Source: Proales similis (taxonomy: Eukaryota > Rotifera > Eurotatoria > Ploima > Proalidae). Taken from it: DNA of 64,000 nt. The translations under genes were made by a program, and so were the position numbers. Positions 22,626-34,800 of this stretch are shown piece by piece; positions within the stretch are counted from its first letter, which is position 1; each line of letters starts with the position of its first letter. The stretch lies in contig JAGVRJ010000008.1 of NCBI GenBank assembly GCA_019059635.1, forward strand, positions 372,001 to 436,000, read 5' to 3'. Below the pieces are notes generated by a model. The model worked only from the letters and a program-made list of their open reading frames with translations. It had not been told where the DNA came from and did no database searches.

Positions 22626-25600
22626 TTAAAATTCGCGTTGCGGGTCGAGCACCGATTCTGAGTTGACCGCTTTGGCTCTGGGACGAATTGCGGCCGGACG
22701 ACGAGAGAACTCCGACGGCGGTGCATACACGTCGCCGGACAGAATCATGTTGCAGAGTTTGTCAAAGTGGCCTTCAGAAACGAGCATGAGTTTATCGACA
22801 GCTTGAAAATTATCGAAATTTGAATGTGAACCTGTTTCGTTTGTGGTTCTAGGACGGTCGTTTTGAGCGGCCGACTTGACGCCCGTTTTGTCCGAGTCCT
22901 GGCCGATTCGGTGGCGAATTTCGTCAACTTGAACAAGAAATTCGCTCCAGCAGGCAATCAGCGCTTCAAACGTTACTTTGTACGAATCTTCGCCCAAATA
23001 TCTAAACAGCTCGTCTCTCTGTGAAATCTCGTCAGATTGAAATAGCCGGCGACGAATTGAAACCAGCTGACCTTAAGCTCCATTCTGGCCCACTGTGTGT
23101 CGAGTTCATTGTACAAGCGCTCATGTTGAGAGTAAAACGATTTGCAGATTGATATGAACTGGTCCCGTTCATCTAACCGGGCTTGGTTGCTCTCATGCTT
23201 CTCTATTTCCTAAAGCAATTTGATAGTGGCAGCGTGCGATCGAGTAGATCAGGTGTGAACGAACCTGCTTCATCAGATTAAAGCCGTCGGCAATCGCGCT
23301 GTACTCCTGCTTCAGGTTGTCCATGCTTCGTAATGAGCAAGTTTAGACAAGAGGCCAGCCTAAGGGACGACGAATGGGGACCAACCTGAGCTTGGACACG
23401 TTGCGAATAGACTCGATCTCTTCGCTCAGATCGACTGCGTCTGGGTCGTGCTTGAGCAAAAAGCTCACCATGAAGTGAAGCAGAGTGAAATTTCTGTCTT
23501 TGACCGCTCTGACTTCGCTCAGCTTGCACAAGCTTGCGGACGAGAAGCCGAGCGCCGAGCCGTTCTTGTTGTTCTGGTTCATGTAGTTGCCCAGACAGAG
23601 CGCTAGTTTAAGCAGCTGAAATATGCGACGGCTGTGGCGCAGTTGCTCGCACAGGCACGAAATGTCGGCCACACTTGACTGCAATGCGCTCAGCTGAGCC
23701 GTCTCTTGAATTCGCTTTTTGAACGCCAAACACTGCAGCTTGCTCTCGTATCGGAATATGCGGCTCACGTCGAGCATGAAGCGATCAACGTTGGTCAGCT
23801 TGCTCGGTTCGCTCTCCTCAAGCTGAATGGCCTCCTCGGCGCTCGGCACAAATTTGAGCAGCTGCTCGATCATGTCGCGCGGCAGACGATTGCCCGCGTC
23901 CTGCGTGTAAATTATCTCCTCGAGCTCTTTGCTGTTCAGCTTCAGTTTGGCCAGCAATATGCTGCAATTGTACGCGCGACGCTGCTCAATCACGCTGTCG
24001 AGCGATTTCACGAATTTCACCGCGTTCACCATGTGCTTGGGCGATGCGAGTCCGTCGTTGACAAATCTGAACATGCTGTCGAACTGGCTCAGATTCAGCT
24101 GGTTGTAAAATTCGCTCTCCTCTTCTGGGCCTATTCGACTCCAGAGCGAATTGTCCAGGCCGCGCTCGTTCAACTTGATCCAGTTCAACGGTTTCAGGTT
24201 TACTGCCGACTTGGGAATTGCCTTGAGCGCGCCAGGACTGGCCTCTGAGCGACTTGCTCTCCCCATAATTAGATCGACACTCATCGGAGGTGCTGGAGGC
24301 GGTGGTGGCGGTGGCTTAGGCGCGAGCATTGAACAACTTAACTCTGCACTCTTGGCCTCTTCGACCCGGCACTCGGTCAGCTCGGGTGCGAGTTCTTTTC
24401 TCTCTTTGGCTTGCTCGCTTTCAGTCAGTTTCCTTCCAAGTTCTTCAACACTCGTCTGCAGTCGGCGACATTTGGCCTGCTCGTCATTCAGCTGTTCGCT
24501 CTGAGCTTGAACTTGACGCGTCAAGGACTGAATCTGTTCGAGCAGCGTTTGCTGCTTCTGACCGGCCTCGTTCAACTCCTCAGTCAACTGACAAACTCGG
24601 CGATTTAAATGCTCGTTGGCTTCTTTGAGCTCTGAGTCGCGACGTAGACTTTCAATCAATTCGTCGATGTTCAACGCTTCAAATGGATTGAGCGGTTCGA
24701 GTTGAGGCACCGCCAGCTGCTGAGCGAGCAAATCAACTGCACGCCAGAAATTCGCGTTTCTTCCCTTTTCGTTTACTTGCGGGCAATGAGCAGTCTCGTT
24801 CGAGCGCACAAAAACTGAGATGGCACACTCACCCGAGCAGAGCATGAGATGGTACAGAAACGAAACAAAGCACGGATACGACGACGAGTATTTCAGGCGT
24901 TGATCGAGCGCCTCGAACACTCTTGCCGCGGACAGAGACTCGCTCTCGTCCTCAATTCTCAATCGGCTCACTCTTTGCTCGAGCAAATTGGCCACTTTCA
25001 GCTCGTCTTCTCGCTTGCTCTTCTCAAAGTATTCCACGTGTCTTGAGAGGCAATTGTCACCAATCGAAAGGCAAGGACAAAGGGCGAAGGCTTACTTTTT
25101 AAGAGTTGAATTATTGCCGCCGAGAAGCGTCTTGATCACTTTCATTATGTTGTTCAAGAGCATTTCATAGCGCATGTGTAGGCGATATTCAAGGCTTTTC
25201 TGTGCGTGGCCGTCAAGGTTAGTGAATGCAAGTGAGTGAGCTTCGTTTAAGTTACTTCGCCCGGACCACAGCAGATAAGCGCGTTGATCAGTGACATGGC
25301 AGCTATTTTGAGATTCTCTCTGCTCGGCATCTCGCTCTCTTCTTCGACGCCGACCGGACAATCGAGCAGCTCAACAATCGTCTGTTTTAAACAAACAAAA
25401 ATTAATCGATTACAATCATTTGGCGGCGATTAGTTCAATCGATCGGCAATTTTCGCGTTCAAAAATCTGAGTCAATTATTGAAAAGCGGCCGAGAAGAGA
25501 ATCTGATCAAATTGTGATCGATCACTCTTACTTGCGTTGGCATTTTTATATCAAATGAATTCTCTGTGCACGCGCTCTCTTTCTTTTGGTTTTGAACGTT

Positions 25601-26871
25601 TGCTCGACTATTCAAAAAGTATTTGAATCGATCGTTAGAAAAGCAGTTATCCAATCAATTGGAAATATCTAGACACGAGCCTATCTAAAGGCAACCAATC
25701 ATTGATCGATTGAATTGAATTCGAATCTGACAAACACACACACAAGTTGAGATGAATTGAACGCGTGCGCGTCAACGTGCACAAGACAGTTGTTATTTTG
25801 GCCGATCGAAACAGCAAACTAGCGCTAAAAACAAACCTGAAATCTAAAGCGCTCGTTTGAGCCGAACTGCTCCAGAGCGGCGATGACACGCGAGTGACCA
25901 TCGTCCAAGTAGCAGATTGTGCTCAACAGCTCAAGCACGAGTGTTTGAACTCTCACGCAATTGGAGCGCAGATTGGCGCCAATCAGTCTGATCGCGTCCG
26001 CGTTGCGAAGCACACACTCCTTGCCGGCCTATTGTTGTTGTTGATGGCCATGATTGTAAGAGTTGTTTGAACAAATTGCTAACAAGAGTCGAGGGAGTGC
26101 TGGCGTTACCGCGTTGTTCAATACAGCTCTAATGGACGCAATCAGAGCCAAGCAGAGTTTGTCGTTCTTCTCAACACGTTGCAAAGCGCTGAGCAGCGAG
26201 TCGAGGCCGTTGAAGGCCAGGAAGCTGTTCATGAATCTAAGCATTCAAGCATGAGCGCAATAAGTTTCGATTTCGAGCAAAGGAGTGGCTCCAACAAACC
26301 TGAGCGGACGAGTGCGAAGCGCTAATTTTAGCTCCTCGACTATATGGGCAAGCTCAGCGTTCTCGCTAGTTTGATCAAACTGAGCCAGAGCGCGGTTCAG
26401 CTCGTTTATGAACTGCTCTGGCGTCATCTCGCTCGGCTCCATGTCCAACTTGCTCAGGTAAGACTGGTAGATGGTGAGCTTCTTCTCCTCGGGCAGTTGC
26501 ATCATGTGCTCGATCTGGGTCTCGGCCAGGTTGCAGTCAGACTTGAAGAAAGAGATTGACGATCCGATTGAAAGTAAATTTGAATCGGAGATAGAGAGAC
26601 AAGAATGTACCAAAATACGTCGAAGACCATCTTCATTAAACGAAAGGTTCAAGCTCGTCGTGCTAGCACTCAGCTGAGCGACCGCAGCAGCCGGATGCGA
26701 GAGGCATGCCTTGACCTTGACCTTTTTGCTAGGCTTTTTGCGACTAAACAGCGACTCGATCGAAGTGAAGCGCTTGAGGAGGCCACCTTTGGTCGACGAC
26801 GATGAGTCATTAGTGCTCTTGTCTTTTATCGATTTGTTCATCGATTGCTTTTTTGACTTGGTGCTGGCCAT
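22626..26871 (-). CDS. daam: DAAM-like formin (actin nucleator)
   Basis: Formin that would nucleate and elongate unbranched actin filaments; DAAM proteins act downstream of Rho and Dishevelled in planar polarity and neurite growth. Order from 26,871 leftward: basic, Ser-rich N-terminus; GBD with LPEEKKLTIYQS and ELKLALRTRPLR; FH3 armadillo repeats (FMNSFLAFNGLDSLL, ASIRAVLNN, AAMSLINALICCGPGE, SLEYRLHMRYE); HVEYFEKSKREDEL; coiled coil; FH1 reduced to one Pro7 run (KPPPPPPPAPP); FH2 beginning LKPLNWIKLNE and including RAYNCSILLAKLKL, DMIEQLLKFVP and CLGNYMNQNNKNG; and a C-terminal DAD-like FDKLCNMILSGDVY followed by basic residues. The GBD, FH3 and FH2 matches favour DAAM over Diaphanous or FMNL. 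Exon joints were checked through most of the gene. One intron (25,382-25,836, 455 bp) is far longer than the rest. GBD and DAD together imply autoinhibition. Confidence 0.87.
25382..25836 (-). other. Long intron inside the DAAM-like gene
   Basis: 455-bp intron between the FH3 exons ending RFRFQ and beginning TIVELLD, in phase 0. Other introns of this gene are mostly 50-110 bp. It is AT-rich with a short (CA)n tract near 25,736 and no coding signal; it may hold an enhancer. Confidence 0.6.
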
Positions 26872-28296
26872 TTCATTTCATTGGTCTCATCTCTACAAAC
26901 AAGCAACAAATCCTCTGGACTGAATGTGACCCGAACAATTAATAGACTGAAAGATACAGAGAAATGCGAGGCATGGCCGCGCGTGAGGATATGAGGCATG
27001 AAGCAATTTAGAGCGTGATTGGCTTTCGCGTTCAGATTATATTTAATTATGTTATTGCCGTCTGTAGAGCATTGATGGTGCCGTTTGAAGCCTCCGTTCA
27101 TTTCTCTTTACCTTTTTCTCCCTCTCTCTCTCTCTCAGGCATTTTGAAATTTTCGCTCTTGTTTGCTCTGTATCGTGGTTGTTGAATAATTATTTATTTC
27201 TCGTTCGACAATTATGCGCTCAAACCGCTTTATTTTCGTTTTCGGTCTTCAAACGGAAAAAGATTTCTTTCTTTTTGTTTCCGTGGTCGGTTGTTTTGAA
27301 CTTGAATTAGAGTTAAATTTGAACTTAAATTTTGGAGGACACGTTGACTATTGGGACAGGGACTTGAGCGAAAGAGGACCTTCGATTCAACTCAATTACT
27401 AAAAGCTCTTTGGAGTTGTTTGTTGCCTCCGAGCGGGCTAGTGAAGCAAAAAAAAAAAAGACTTGAGCTGAGGCTGGGTCAGCCCCTCATGGTTCGTTCA
27501 CGGCTTGTCTCAGTTTGCTTTGTTTAAGTTGTTATTCAAGATTGAAAAGGGCCGCCGTTCGCACAAACGCCAATACCATCTGATTAGGGGTCAAATTGCA
27601 CAAGACGCAAATGCAATAATTTGAGCGTAAACTGAAATCAATCTGATCAAGTCAAATAGACGCTTGTTGTCGCCCGCCAAATCAACTGATATTCAAGCGT
27701 AGAGAGTGTTGTGCAGTTGCATCAATCGGCTTGGGCAACCAGCGAACATAAATCGAATTGTAGATGGGCGAGGATCTAAATCGCGATAAACATGAGCATT
27801 AAGAAAAGAGAGAGAATGTAGCATAGCGCTATTCTAATCGCTATTTAGATATTAGGGCCATGAAATACACTTTGGCAGCCTTAGTAGTTGGCCCGACTCC
27901 GAGCCCTCAATCTCTCATCCTCATTCTTTGGATGTAGGCCTTTTGCTTTGAACGCTTTTTTCTTTTTTTTTATTTTATTTCATTATTTCATTCAACTAAA
28001 ATGCAACACATTGGGCAAAGAGAAAAAAAAGAAACGAAGAAGAAGAAGAGAAGGACATAACCAGAAAGTATGATGACGTCGTAATCTGAGATAAAAATAG
28101 AAAAGTGCATGTGAGGGAAAAGAGAGAGCTCAGTGACCAAGTGAATAGTGCGCTTGTGCATGCGTTTTGGTTTGTTTTGTTTTTGTTCAAGGAGCAGTTG
28201 TGCGTATGAAGAGTGAGTGCGCGAGCTAACGTTTGAATTCATTGCATTTATCCTAAAATTGGCGCCTGTTTGATTTGCAAGTGAGCGGTCATCAGT
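26872..28296. other. Intergenic, upstream of DAAM-like gene
   Basis: About 1.4 kb between the DAAM start and the 3' end of PEDS1, both minus strand. It contains a (CT)n tract at about 27,121-27,138, A- and T-rich runs, and minus-strand AATAAA candidates (TTTATT near 27,970) that could end the PEDS1 transcript. No coding signal. Confidence 0.5.
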
Positions 28297-29483
28297 CTAC
28301 TCGGTTTTGGCCGCCCATTTAAGATCATCGGTGCGTGGCTCGGCACCAGTCAAATTGAATACGAGCTTTTCCATCATTTGCCAAAAGCCGATCTTGTCCA
28401 GCGGATAGTTCAGCCAGCCTGTGGTTATGCAAAAGTAAGTGTCATGCGGTGTCACATGATGCACCCGGTGGTGGATTCGCGGCAGAATCAAATGCATGTC
28501 CTGTAAAATGGTGATGTAGCGCGGCAGGCCAAAGTAAGTATGCGACCATTTATGGAACTAAATTTAAGTTCGAACGTTAAGCTCGTAAATCAGATAGATA
28601 GAGAGAGAGAGAGGCTCAAGCGTCTCAACAATTACTTGATTGGTGAGCGAGATGAACACAGCAAACAGGAAAAAGTAAAGTAAGGTAGTGTAGCTGCTGC
28701 GTATTTGTTCGAGCGAGTCGACGTTGAATTTATATGCAATGAAGGCCAAAAGAGGAACGATCACAGTGAAGTTGTCACCGTTGGTCTCGACAAAGTCATG
28801 ACGAGTGATCGCGGTCGGATCGATGTGGTGCTCGCGAAAGTTTCTCAGCAAGTTCTTAATTCAACAGAGCGTGTAGAGCGACGGCGCAGACAAGTTTGAA
28901 CAAGATCTGCTTACTTTGCCGATTAAAAACATGTCAACGGAGCCATAAGAGTCAGCCGCCCAATGAACGATGCCACTTATCAAATCGGCAGTTAATATTC
29001 CAGCGCCTAGAAGTAGGACGAGTTAAGATTTGAAGAGCTGCAGAACAGAGCCAGCGTGTTTAGGCGCTTACCGGCCGTCGAGAATATTATGTACCATCGG
29101 TTCAGTTCAAAGAAGTAGGCAAATTGATACAGGTCGTAGAATATGAGTGGCACGCAGATAAATATTCCAATGTACTCTTGCACGCGTTTGACTGTGGTGT
29201 ACTGGCTGGCCAAGTATTTGGCGCCGGCATGGTTGCGGCCAGAGAGGGCGACCCGCTTCTTAATTTGGCCAATCGAAGCAGCCGAATGCTGCTTCTCACC
29301 GGTGGCAGCATTGGACGCCGGTATGGTCGGCTGCAGGTGGCCGCCAGCACACGAGCTCGATACCTCCTGGGTGTTGACTGAGCCAGGCGAGACTCCAATC
29401 TCCTGATCCCGGATAATGCCGTTCAAGCTGCTCGCTGCTGTTGGTGTTGGCAAGCAGTCCCACTTGTTCAAACCGACCGTCAT
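28297..29483 (-). CDS. peds1: Plasmanylethanolamine desaturase (PEDS1/TMEM189/Kua)
   Basis: Four exons (29,072-29,483, 28,915-29,006, 28,636-28,854, 28,297-28,557), all phases consistent, give 327 residues. This ER membrane di-iron enzyme introduces the vinyl-ether double bond that turns plasmanyl- into plasmenyl-ethanolamine (plasmalogen). The family's His clusters are all present: HWAAD near residue 153, [15 protein letters not shown] near 175-190, [13 protein letters not shown] from 242 and [10 protein letters not shown] with [16 protein letters not shown] near 268-290. Hydrophobic segments flank them as expected. The first 100 residues are a Ser/Ala/Gly-rich, unconserved cytosolic tail longer than usual. 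In some mammals the gene reads through into UBE2V1; no such neighbour is seen here. Confidence 0.95.
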
Positions 29484-31820
29484 TCTGGCTATCTGAGCGC
29501 CTGGCGCCTATTCAGATCTTCGATGTCTAAAAGCATCACCAATATAGATCACAATTAATTCAACGCCAACCACGCACACGACACGCAAAAGTAATTAATT
29601 CGAGTCAAAGTTTTTCGACGATAAGTTGATCTGCGTGGCCACCACCACGGGAGACGGGAGATGGCGCTCTAACTGAGCTAAGCCGAACTTACACAAAACG
29701 CCCAGGCAAGAGTTGATTTTTAAGAAAGAAGCGGCTACATTTGCGTGACATGGCTTGCTCTAGTTTGATTGAAGGCTCCTATGCGCCTCATAATTCAAGT
29801 AGAAAAAAAGCCAAAAAAAGAAGAGAAAATAAATAAATAAGAACGCTCATAATTTGTGAATGAGGTGGAGCGCGCCGAAATCCGTGCAAAGCTCTAGGTA
29901 GAAAGGATTGTGTTGACGACGATCATGGCGTGCAGATCATCAAGCCTAGTTTGCTAGAGAAACAATAGAGAGCGAGCTTCACCTAGCAGCAAACTAGAGC
30001 AACTCGGCGCTGCCAGTCGCAGCATTTAACTCTCAACTCTGAATACCAGTCGATGAAAGCAAATAAATAAATGTCTGCAAATCATAAATTAAGCGGTTGC
30101 TTGCATAACCGTCGGCACAGCGATCCCTTCCGAGCTGAAGAAGAAGAAGAAGAAGAGGAGTGAGAATAGAATGTGTTCCAGTTGATCGCATTTGCGACTT
30201 GGATAGCGTCCTTGATTGATAATCAGTTGCTTATTCGATTTCATAATCTTTCCCTTTTTTTTCGTGCGAGCTAAGGTATCAGTTTGCATTTTGTTTTTCG
30301 CAGCCATCTTAAAACGAAAAGAGCACACTGGCTGGCGGAACGTGCGACCTGAACTGAACCACTCGAATGTCTCCTCAGTTTGGAAATCCGGCTTGATTTG
30401 CGATATTTTTTCTCGCTTCTCTCTCTCTCTCTCTCGCTGCCTTACACGCTCTTGATTTTTTTTCATCTTTTCTAAATCGAATGGAATAAATTATTTTAAT
30501 TTTGAAAATGGCTCGTTTTTCTCATTAAACGCCTGTGCAACTCTCGACGATTCTTCGTTAGTTGTTGCTCTCGTTCGTTCGAGGGGAGAGATCGGTCGTT
30601 CGTTGGTTAGTTTGCTCGCTGCGAGCTCGCACATTTACACTCACTCACTCTCACTAGCACACACGCCCGTTTGCACACCGTGTGGGAAGGGCGAGAGAAG
30701 CGTTTTAGAACGAATGCTCTCCCTCGCTCTCCTGCTTGCAGGATACGTATAATGAATAAGAATTCGAAACACGTACACACAAACACACATCAATAAAGGG
30801 GCTACAAGCGAGAATGGTTAGGCGCGAGTAAACATAATTCGAACATGGTTAGAGCATTTAGAGAGCGCGTCTGGTTTTTGATCGGCCTTAAAAGGGCACA
30901 CACACACACACGCCAGCATGGAACAAAAAGTCAGAAATTAGCGAATAGTAGACGGCACATATAACAGCTAGAGGCGCGCGCATCAAAAGTCAATTGTTTT
31001 CCGGCGACAGAGAGCGATCGCCTGTTTCCGAATTAGCGCAGGTCTAGCACCAAATAAAAGTCAAGTTATTCCGATGTCAGTTGTCGTCCTTACATAATAA
31101 TTGCGTGCTTGTCAATGCTTAGACACTTGCTGCTAAACTTCAACCGATGAGTTTGAAAGCAGCTGATGGGCGCAACCTAATAAGAGCCAAAGCAGCTTAT
31201 AGGCGACAAGATGAAAAGTCAAAGAGATTAAGGGATTCAATAGAAAATGCCAATATGCAATCGCTTTGTTTCCCCATTGCGAATTTCTTCTCAAATTAAC
31301 CCCAAGTGGAACAAGAGAATTTCTCGTCAGTCCCAAACGTCATATTTTAATCAAGTCTAGCAAACCAGAATATAAAACTGGAATGAACGCAAGAAAAAGC
31401 AGCGCTCATAAACAAAGGTGTCGATGGTAATAAAAACAAAATTTAAGCTAATGCAGGTTGTTTTTGAAGGAAAGCAGCGATGATATTAAAAATTTCCTAG
31501 TGAGATGTAGCAAAAAGGGAAAAGGTGTAGAAAGGTGATTGGAACAAAAGACCAAATAGAATCAAATGAAATGAAAGGGAAACAGATTATAATTCATAAA
31601 AAGCAAGAAAATTAATGCTAAAAATAACATAAAGTCGGAGAATAGGAACGAGGAAGAGAAGGCATTATTAATAACATCAAAAAGTAAACTTTCTTTCTCA
31701 ATTGCAAAATAAGAATCGGACAAAAATTGTAACGAAAAATGGCGCATAAATACAAAAAAAACGCGGTTGACGAAGAAGAAGAAGCATGGCCAGACAAGAA
31801 ACGGTTATCACGCATTCGGA
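29484..31820. other. Intergenic between divergent PEDS1 and Nopp140 genes
   Basis: About 2.3 kb. Contains (GAA)n-type and (CT)n tracts (30,137-30,155 and 30,419-30,436), a (CA)n tract at about 30,896-30,911, and an A-rich, lower-GC stretch from about 31,360 onward leading into the Nopp140 frame. A tRNA-like D-arm on the minus strand near 29,650-29,693 has no matching T-arm. The missing 5' exon or exons of Nopp140 may lie here but I could not find them. Confidence 0.5.
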
Positions 31821-34800
31821 ATGGTGAATTTAGTGGCGGAGAACGTGCTCGAAGAAAAAACAGGAAAAAAGAACAAAATGAAAAGAAAATATAGCAAAAA
31901 CGATTCATCAGACAGTTCAAGCGATGAAGAAGTAAAGGTTCCAAAACAAAAAGTAAAAGTAAAAGAAGCCATTGCAAAGAAGGCTGCCTCGTCTTCCGAT
32001 TCTTCGGACTCGTCCAGCGAGGAGGAAGCCAAGCCAGCCAAGAAACAGGCCGCCCCGGCCCCAGTAGCTCCACCCAAGGCCGCTGCCAAGAAAGCTGCCT
32101 CGTCTTCCGATTCTTCAGATTCGTCCAGCGAGGAGGAGGCCAAGCCAGCTAAGAAACAAGCAGCCCCGGCCCCAGTTGCTACACCCAAGGCGGCTGCAAA
32201 GAAAGCTGCCTCGTCTTCCGATTCTTCAGATTCGTCCAGCGAGGAGGAGGCCAAGCCAGCTAAGAAACAAGCAGCCCCGGCCCAACTTGCTACACCCAAG
32301 GCCGCTGCAAAGAAAGCTGCCTCTTCATCAGATTCTTCAGATTCGTCCAGCGAGGAGGAGGCCAAGCCAGCTAAGAAACAAGCAGCCCCGGCCCCAGTAG
32401 CTCCACCCAAGGCCGCTGCCAAGAAAGCTGCCTCGTCTTCCGATTCTTCAGATTCGTCCAGCGAGGAGGAGGCCAAGCCAGCTAAGAAACAAGCAGCCCC
32501 GGCCCCAGTTGCTACACCCAAGGCCGCTGCAAAGAAAGCTGCCTCGTCTTCCGATTCTTCAGATTCGTCCAGCGAGGAGGAGGCCAAGCCAGCCAAGAAA
32601 CAAGCAGCCCCGGCTCCAGTAGCTACACCCAAGGCCGCTGCCAAGAAAGCTGCCTCGTCTTCCGATTCTTCAGATTCGTCCAGCGAGGAGGAGGCCAAGC
32701 CAGCTAAGAAACAAGCAGCCCCGGCCCAACTTGCTACACCCAAGGCCGCTGCAAAGAAAGCTGCCTCTTCATCAGATTCTTCGGACTCGTCCAGCGAGGA
32801 GGAGGCCAAGCCAGCCAAGAAACAAGCAGCCCCGGCTCCAGTAGCTACACCCAAGGCCGCTGCAAAGAAAGCTGCCTCTTCATCAGATTCTTCGGATTCG
32901 TCCAGCGAGGAGGAGGCCAAGCCAGCTAAGAAACAAGCAGCCCCGGCCCAACTTGCTACACCCAAGGCCGCTGCAAAGAAAGCTGCCTCGTCTTCCGATT
33001 CTTCGGATTCGTCCAGCGAGGAGGAGGCCAAACCAGCCAAGAAACAAGCAGCCCCGGCCCAACTTGCTACACCCAAGGCCGCTGCCAAGAAAGCTGCCTC
33101 GTCTTCCGATTCTTCAGATTCGTCCAGCGAGGAGGAGGCCAAGCCAGCTAAGAAACAAGCAGCCCCGGCCCAACTTGCTACACCCAAGGCCGCTGCAAAG
33201 AAAGCTGCCTCGTCTTCCGATTCTTCGGATTCGTCCAGCGAGGAGGAGGCCAAACCAGCCAAGAAACAAGCAGCCCCGGCCCAACTTGCTACACCCAAGG
33301 CCGCTGCAAAGAAAGCTGCCTCTTCATCAGATTCTTCAGATTCGTCCAGCGAGGAGGAGGCCAAGCCAGCTAAGAAACAAGCAGCCCCGGCCCAACTTGC
33401 TACACCCAAGGCCGCTGCAAAGAAAGCTGCCTCTTCATCAGATTCTTCGGACTCGTCCAGCGAGGAGGAGGCCAAGCCAGCCAAGAAACAAGCAGCCCCG
33501 GCTCCAGTAGCTACACCCAAGGCCGCTGCAAAGAAAGCTGCCTCTTCATCAGATTCTTCGGATTCGTCCAGCGAGGAGGAGGCCAAGCCAGCTAAGAAAC
33601 AAGCAGCCCCGGCCCAACTTGCTACACCCAAGGCCGCTGCAAAGAAAGCTGCCTCGTCTTCCGATTCTTCGGATTCGTCCAGCGAGGAGGAGGCCAAACC
33701 AGCCAAGAAACAAGCAGCCCCGGCCCAACTTGCTACACCCAAGGCCGCTGCCAAGAAAGCTGCCTCGTCTTCCGATTCTTCAGATTCGTCCAGCGAGGAG
33801 GAGGCCAAGCCAGCCAAGAAACAAGCAGCCCCGGCCCAACTTGCTACACCCAAGGCCGCTGCAAAGAAAGCTGCCTCGTCTTCCGATTCTTCGGACTCGT
33901 CCAGCGAGGAGGAGGCCAAGCCAGCTAAGAAACAAGCAGCCCCGGCCCAACTTGCTACACCCAAGGCCGCTGCAAAGAAAGCTGCCTCGTCTTCCGATTC
34001 TTCGGATTCGTCCAGCGAGGAGGAGGCCAAGCCAGCCAAGAAACAAGCAGCCCCGGCTCCAGTAGCTACACCCAAGGCCGCTGCAAAGAAAGCTGCCTCT
34101 TCATCAGATTCTTCGGATTCGTCCAGCGAGGAGGAGGCCAAGCCAGCCAAGAAACAAGCAGCCCCGGCTCCAGTAGCTACACCCAAGGCCGCTGCAAAGA
34201 AAGCTGCCTCGTCTTCCGATTCTTCGGATTCGTCCAGCGAGGAGGAAGCCAAGCCAGCCAAGAAACAGGCAGCCCCGGCCCCAGTAGCTCCACCCAAGGC
34301 CGCTGCCAAGAAAGCTGCCTCGTCTTCCGATTCTTCAGATTCGTCCAGCGAGGAGGAGGCCAAGCCAGCTAAGAAACAAGCAGCCCCGGCCCCAGTAGCT
34401 ACACCCAAGGCCGCTGCAAAGAAAGCTGCCTCGTCTTCCGATTCTTCGGACTCGTCCAGCGAGGAGGAGGCCAAGCCAGCTAAGAAACAAGCAGCCCCGG
34501 CCCCAGTAGCTACACCCAAGGCCGCTGCAAAGAAAGCTGCCTCGTCTTCCGATTCTTCGGACTCGTCCAGCGAGGAGGAAGCCAAGCCAGCCAAGAAACA
34601 GGCCGCCCCGGCCCCAGTAGCTCCACCCAAGGCCGCTGCCAAGAAAGCTGCCTCGTCTTCCGATTCTTCAGATTCGTCCAGCGAGGAGGAGGCCAAGCCA
34701 GCCAAGAAACAAGCAGCCCCGGCCCAACTTGCTACACCCAAGGCCGCTGCAAAGAAAGCTGCCTCGTCTTCCGATTCTTCGGACTCGTCCAGCGAGGAGG

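Noticed and set aside
23706-24504. Plus-strand frames opposite the formin FH1/FH2 region
   Set aside because: Shadow frames; the minus strand has unambiguous FH2 motifs and matching splice phases.
29640-29693. tRNA-like D-arm on the minus strand (TTAGCTCAGTTAGAGCGCC)
   Set aside because: The D-loop is three bases short and no anticodon stem or GTTCRANNC T-arm follows at a workable distance. At best a decayed tRNA fragment.
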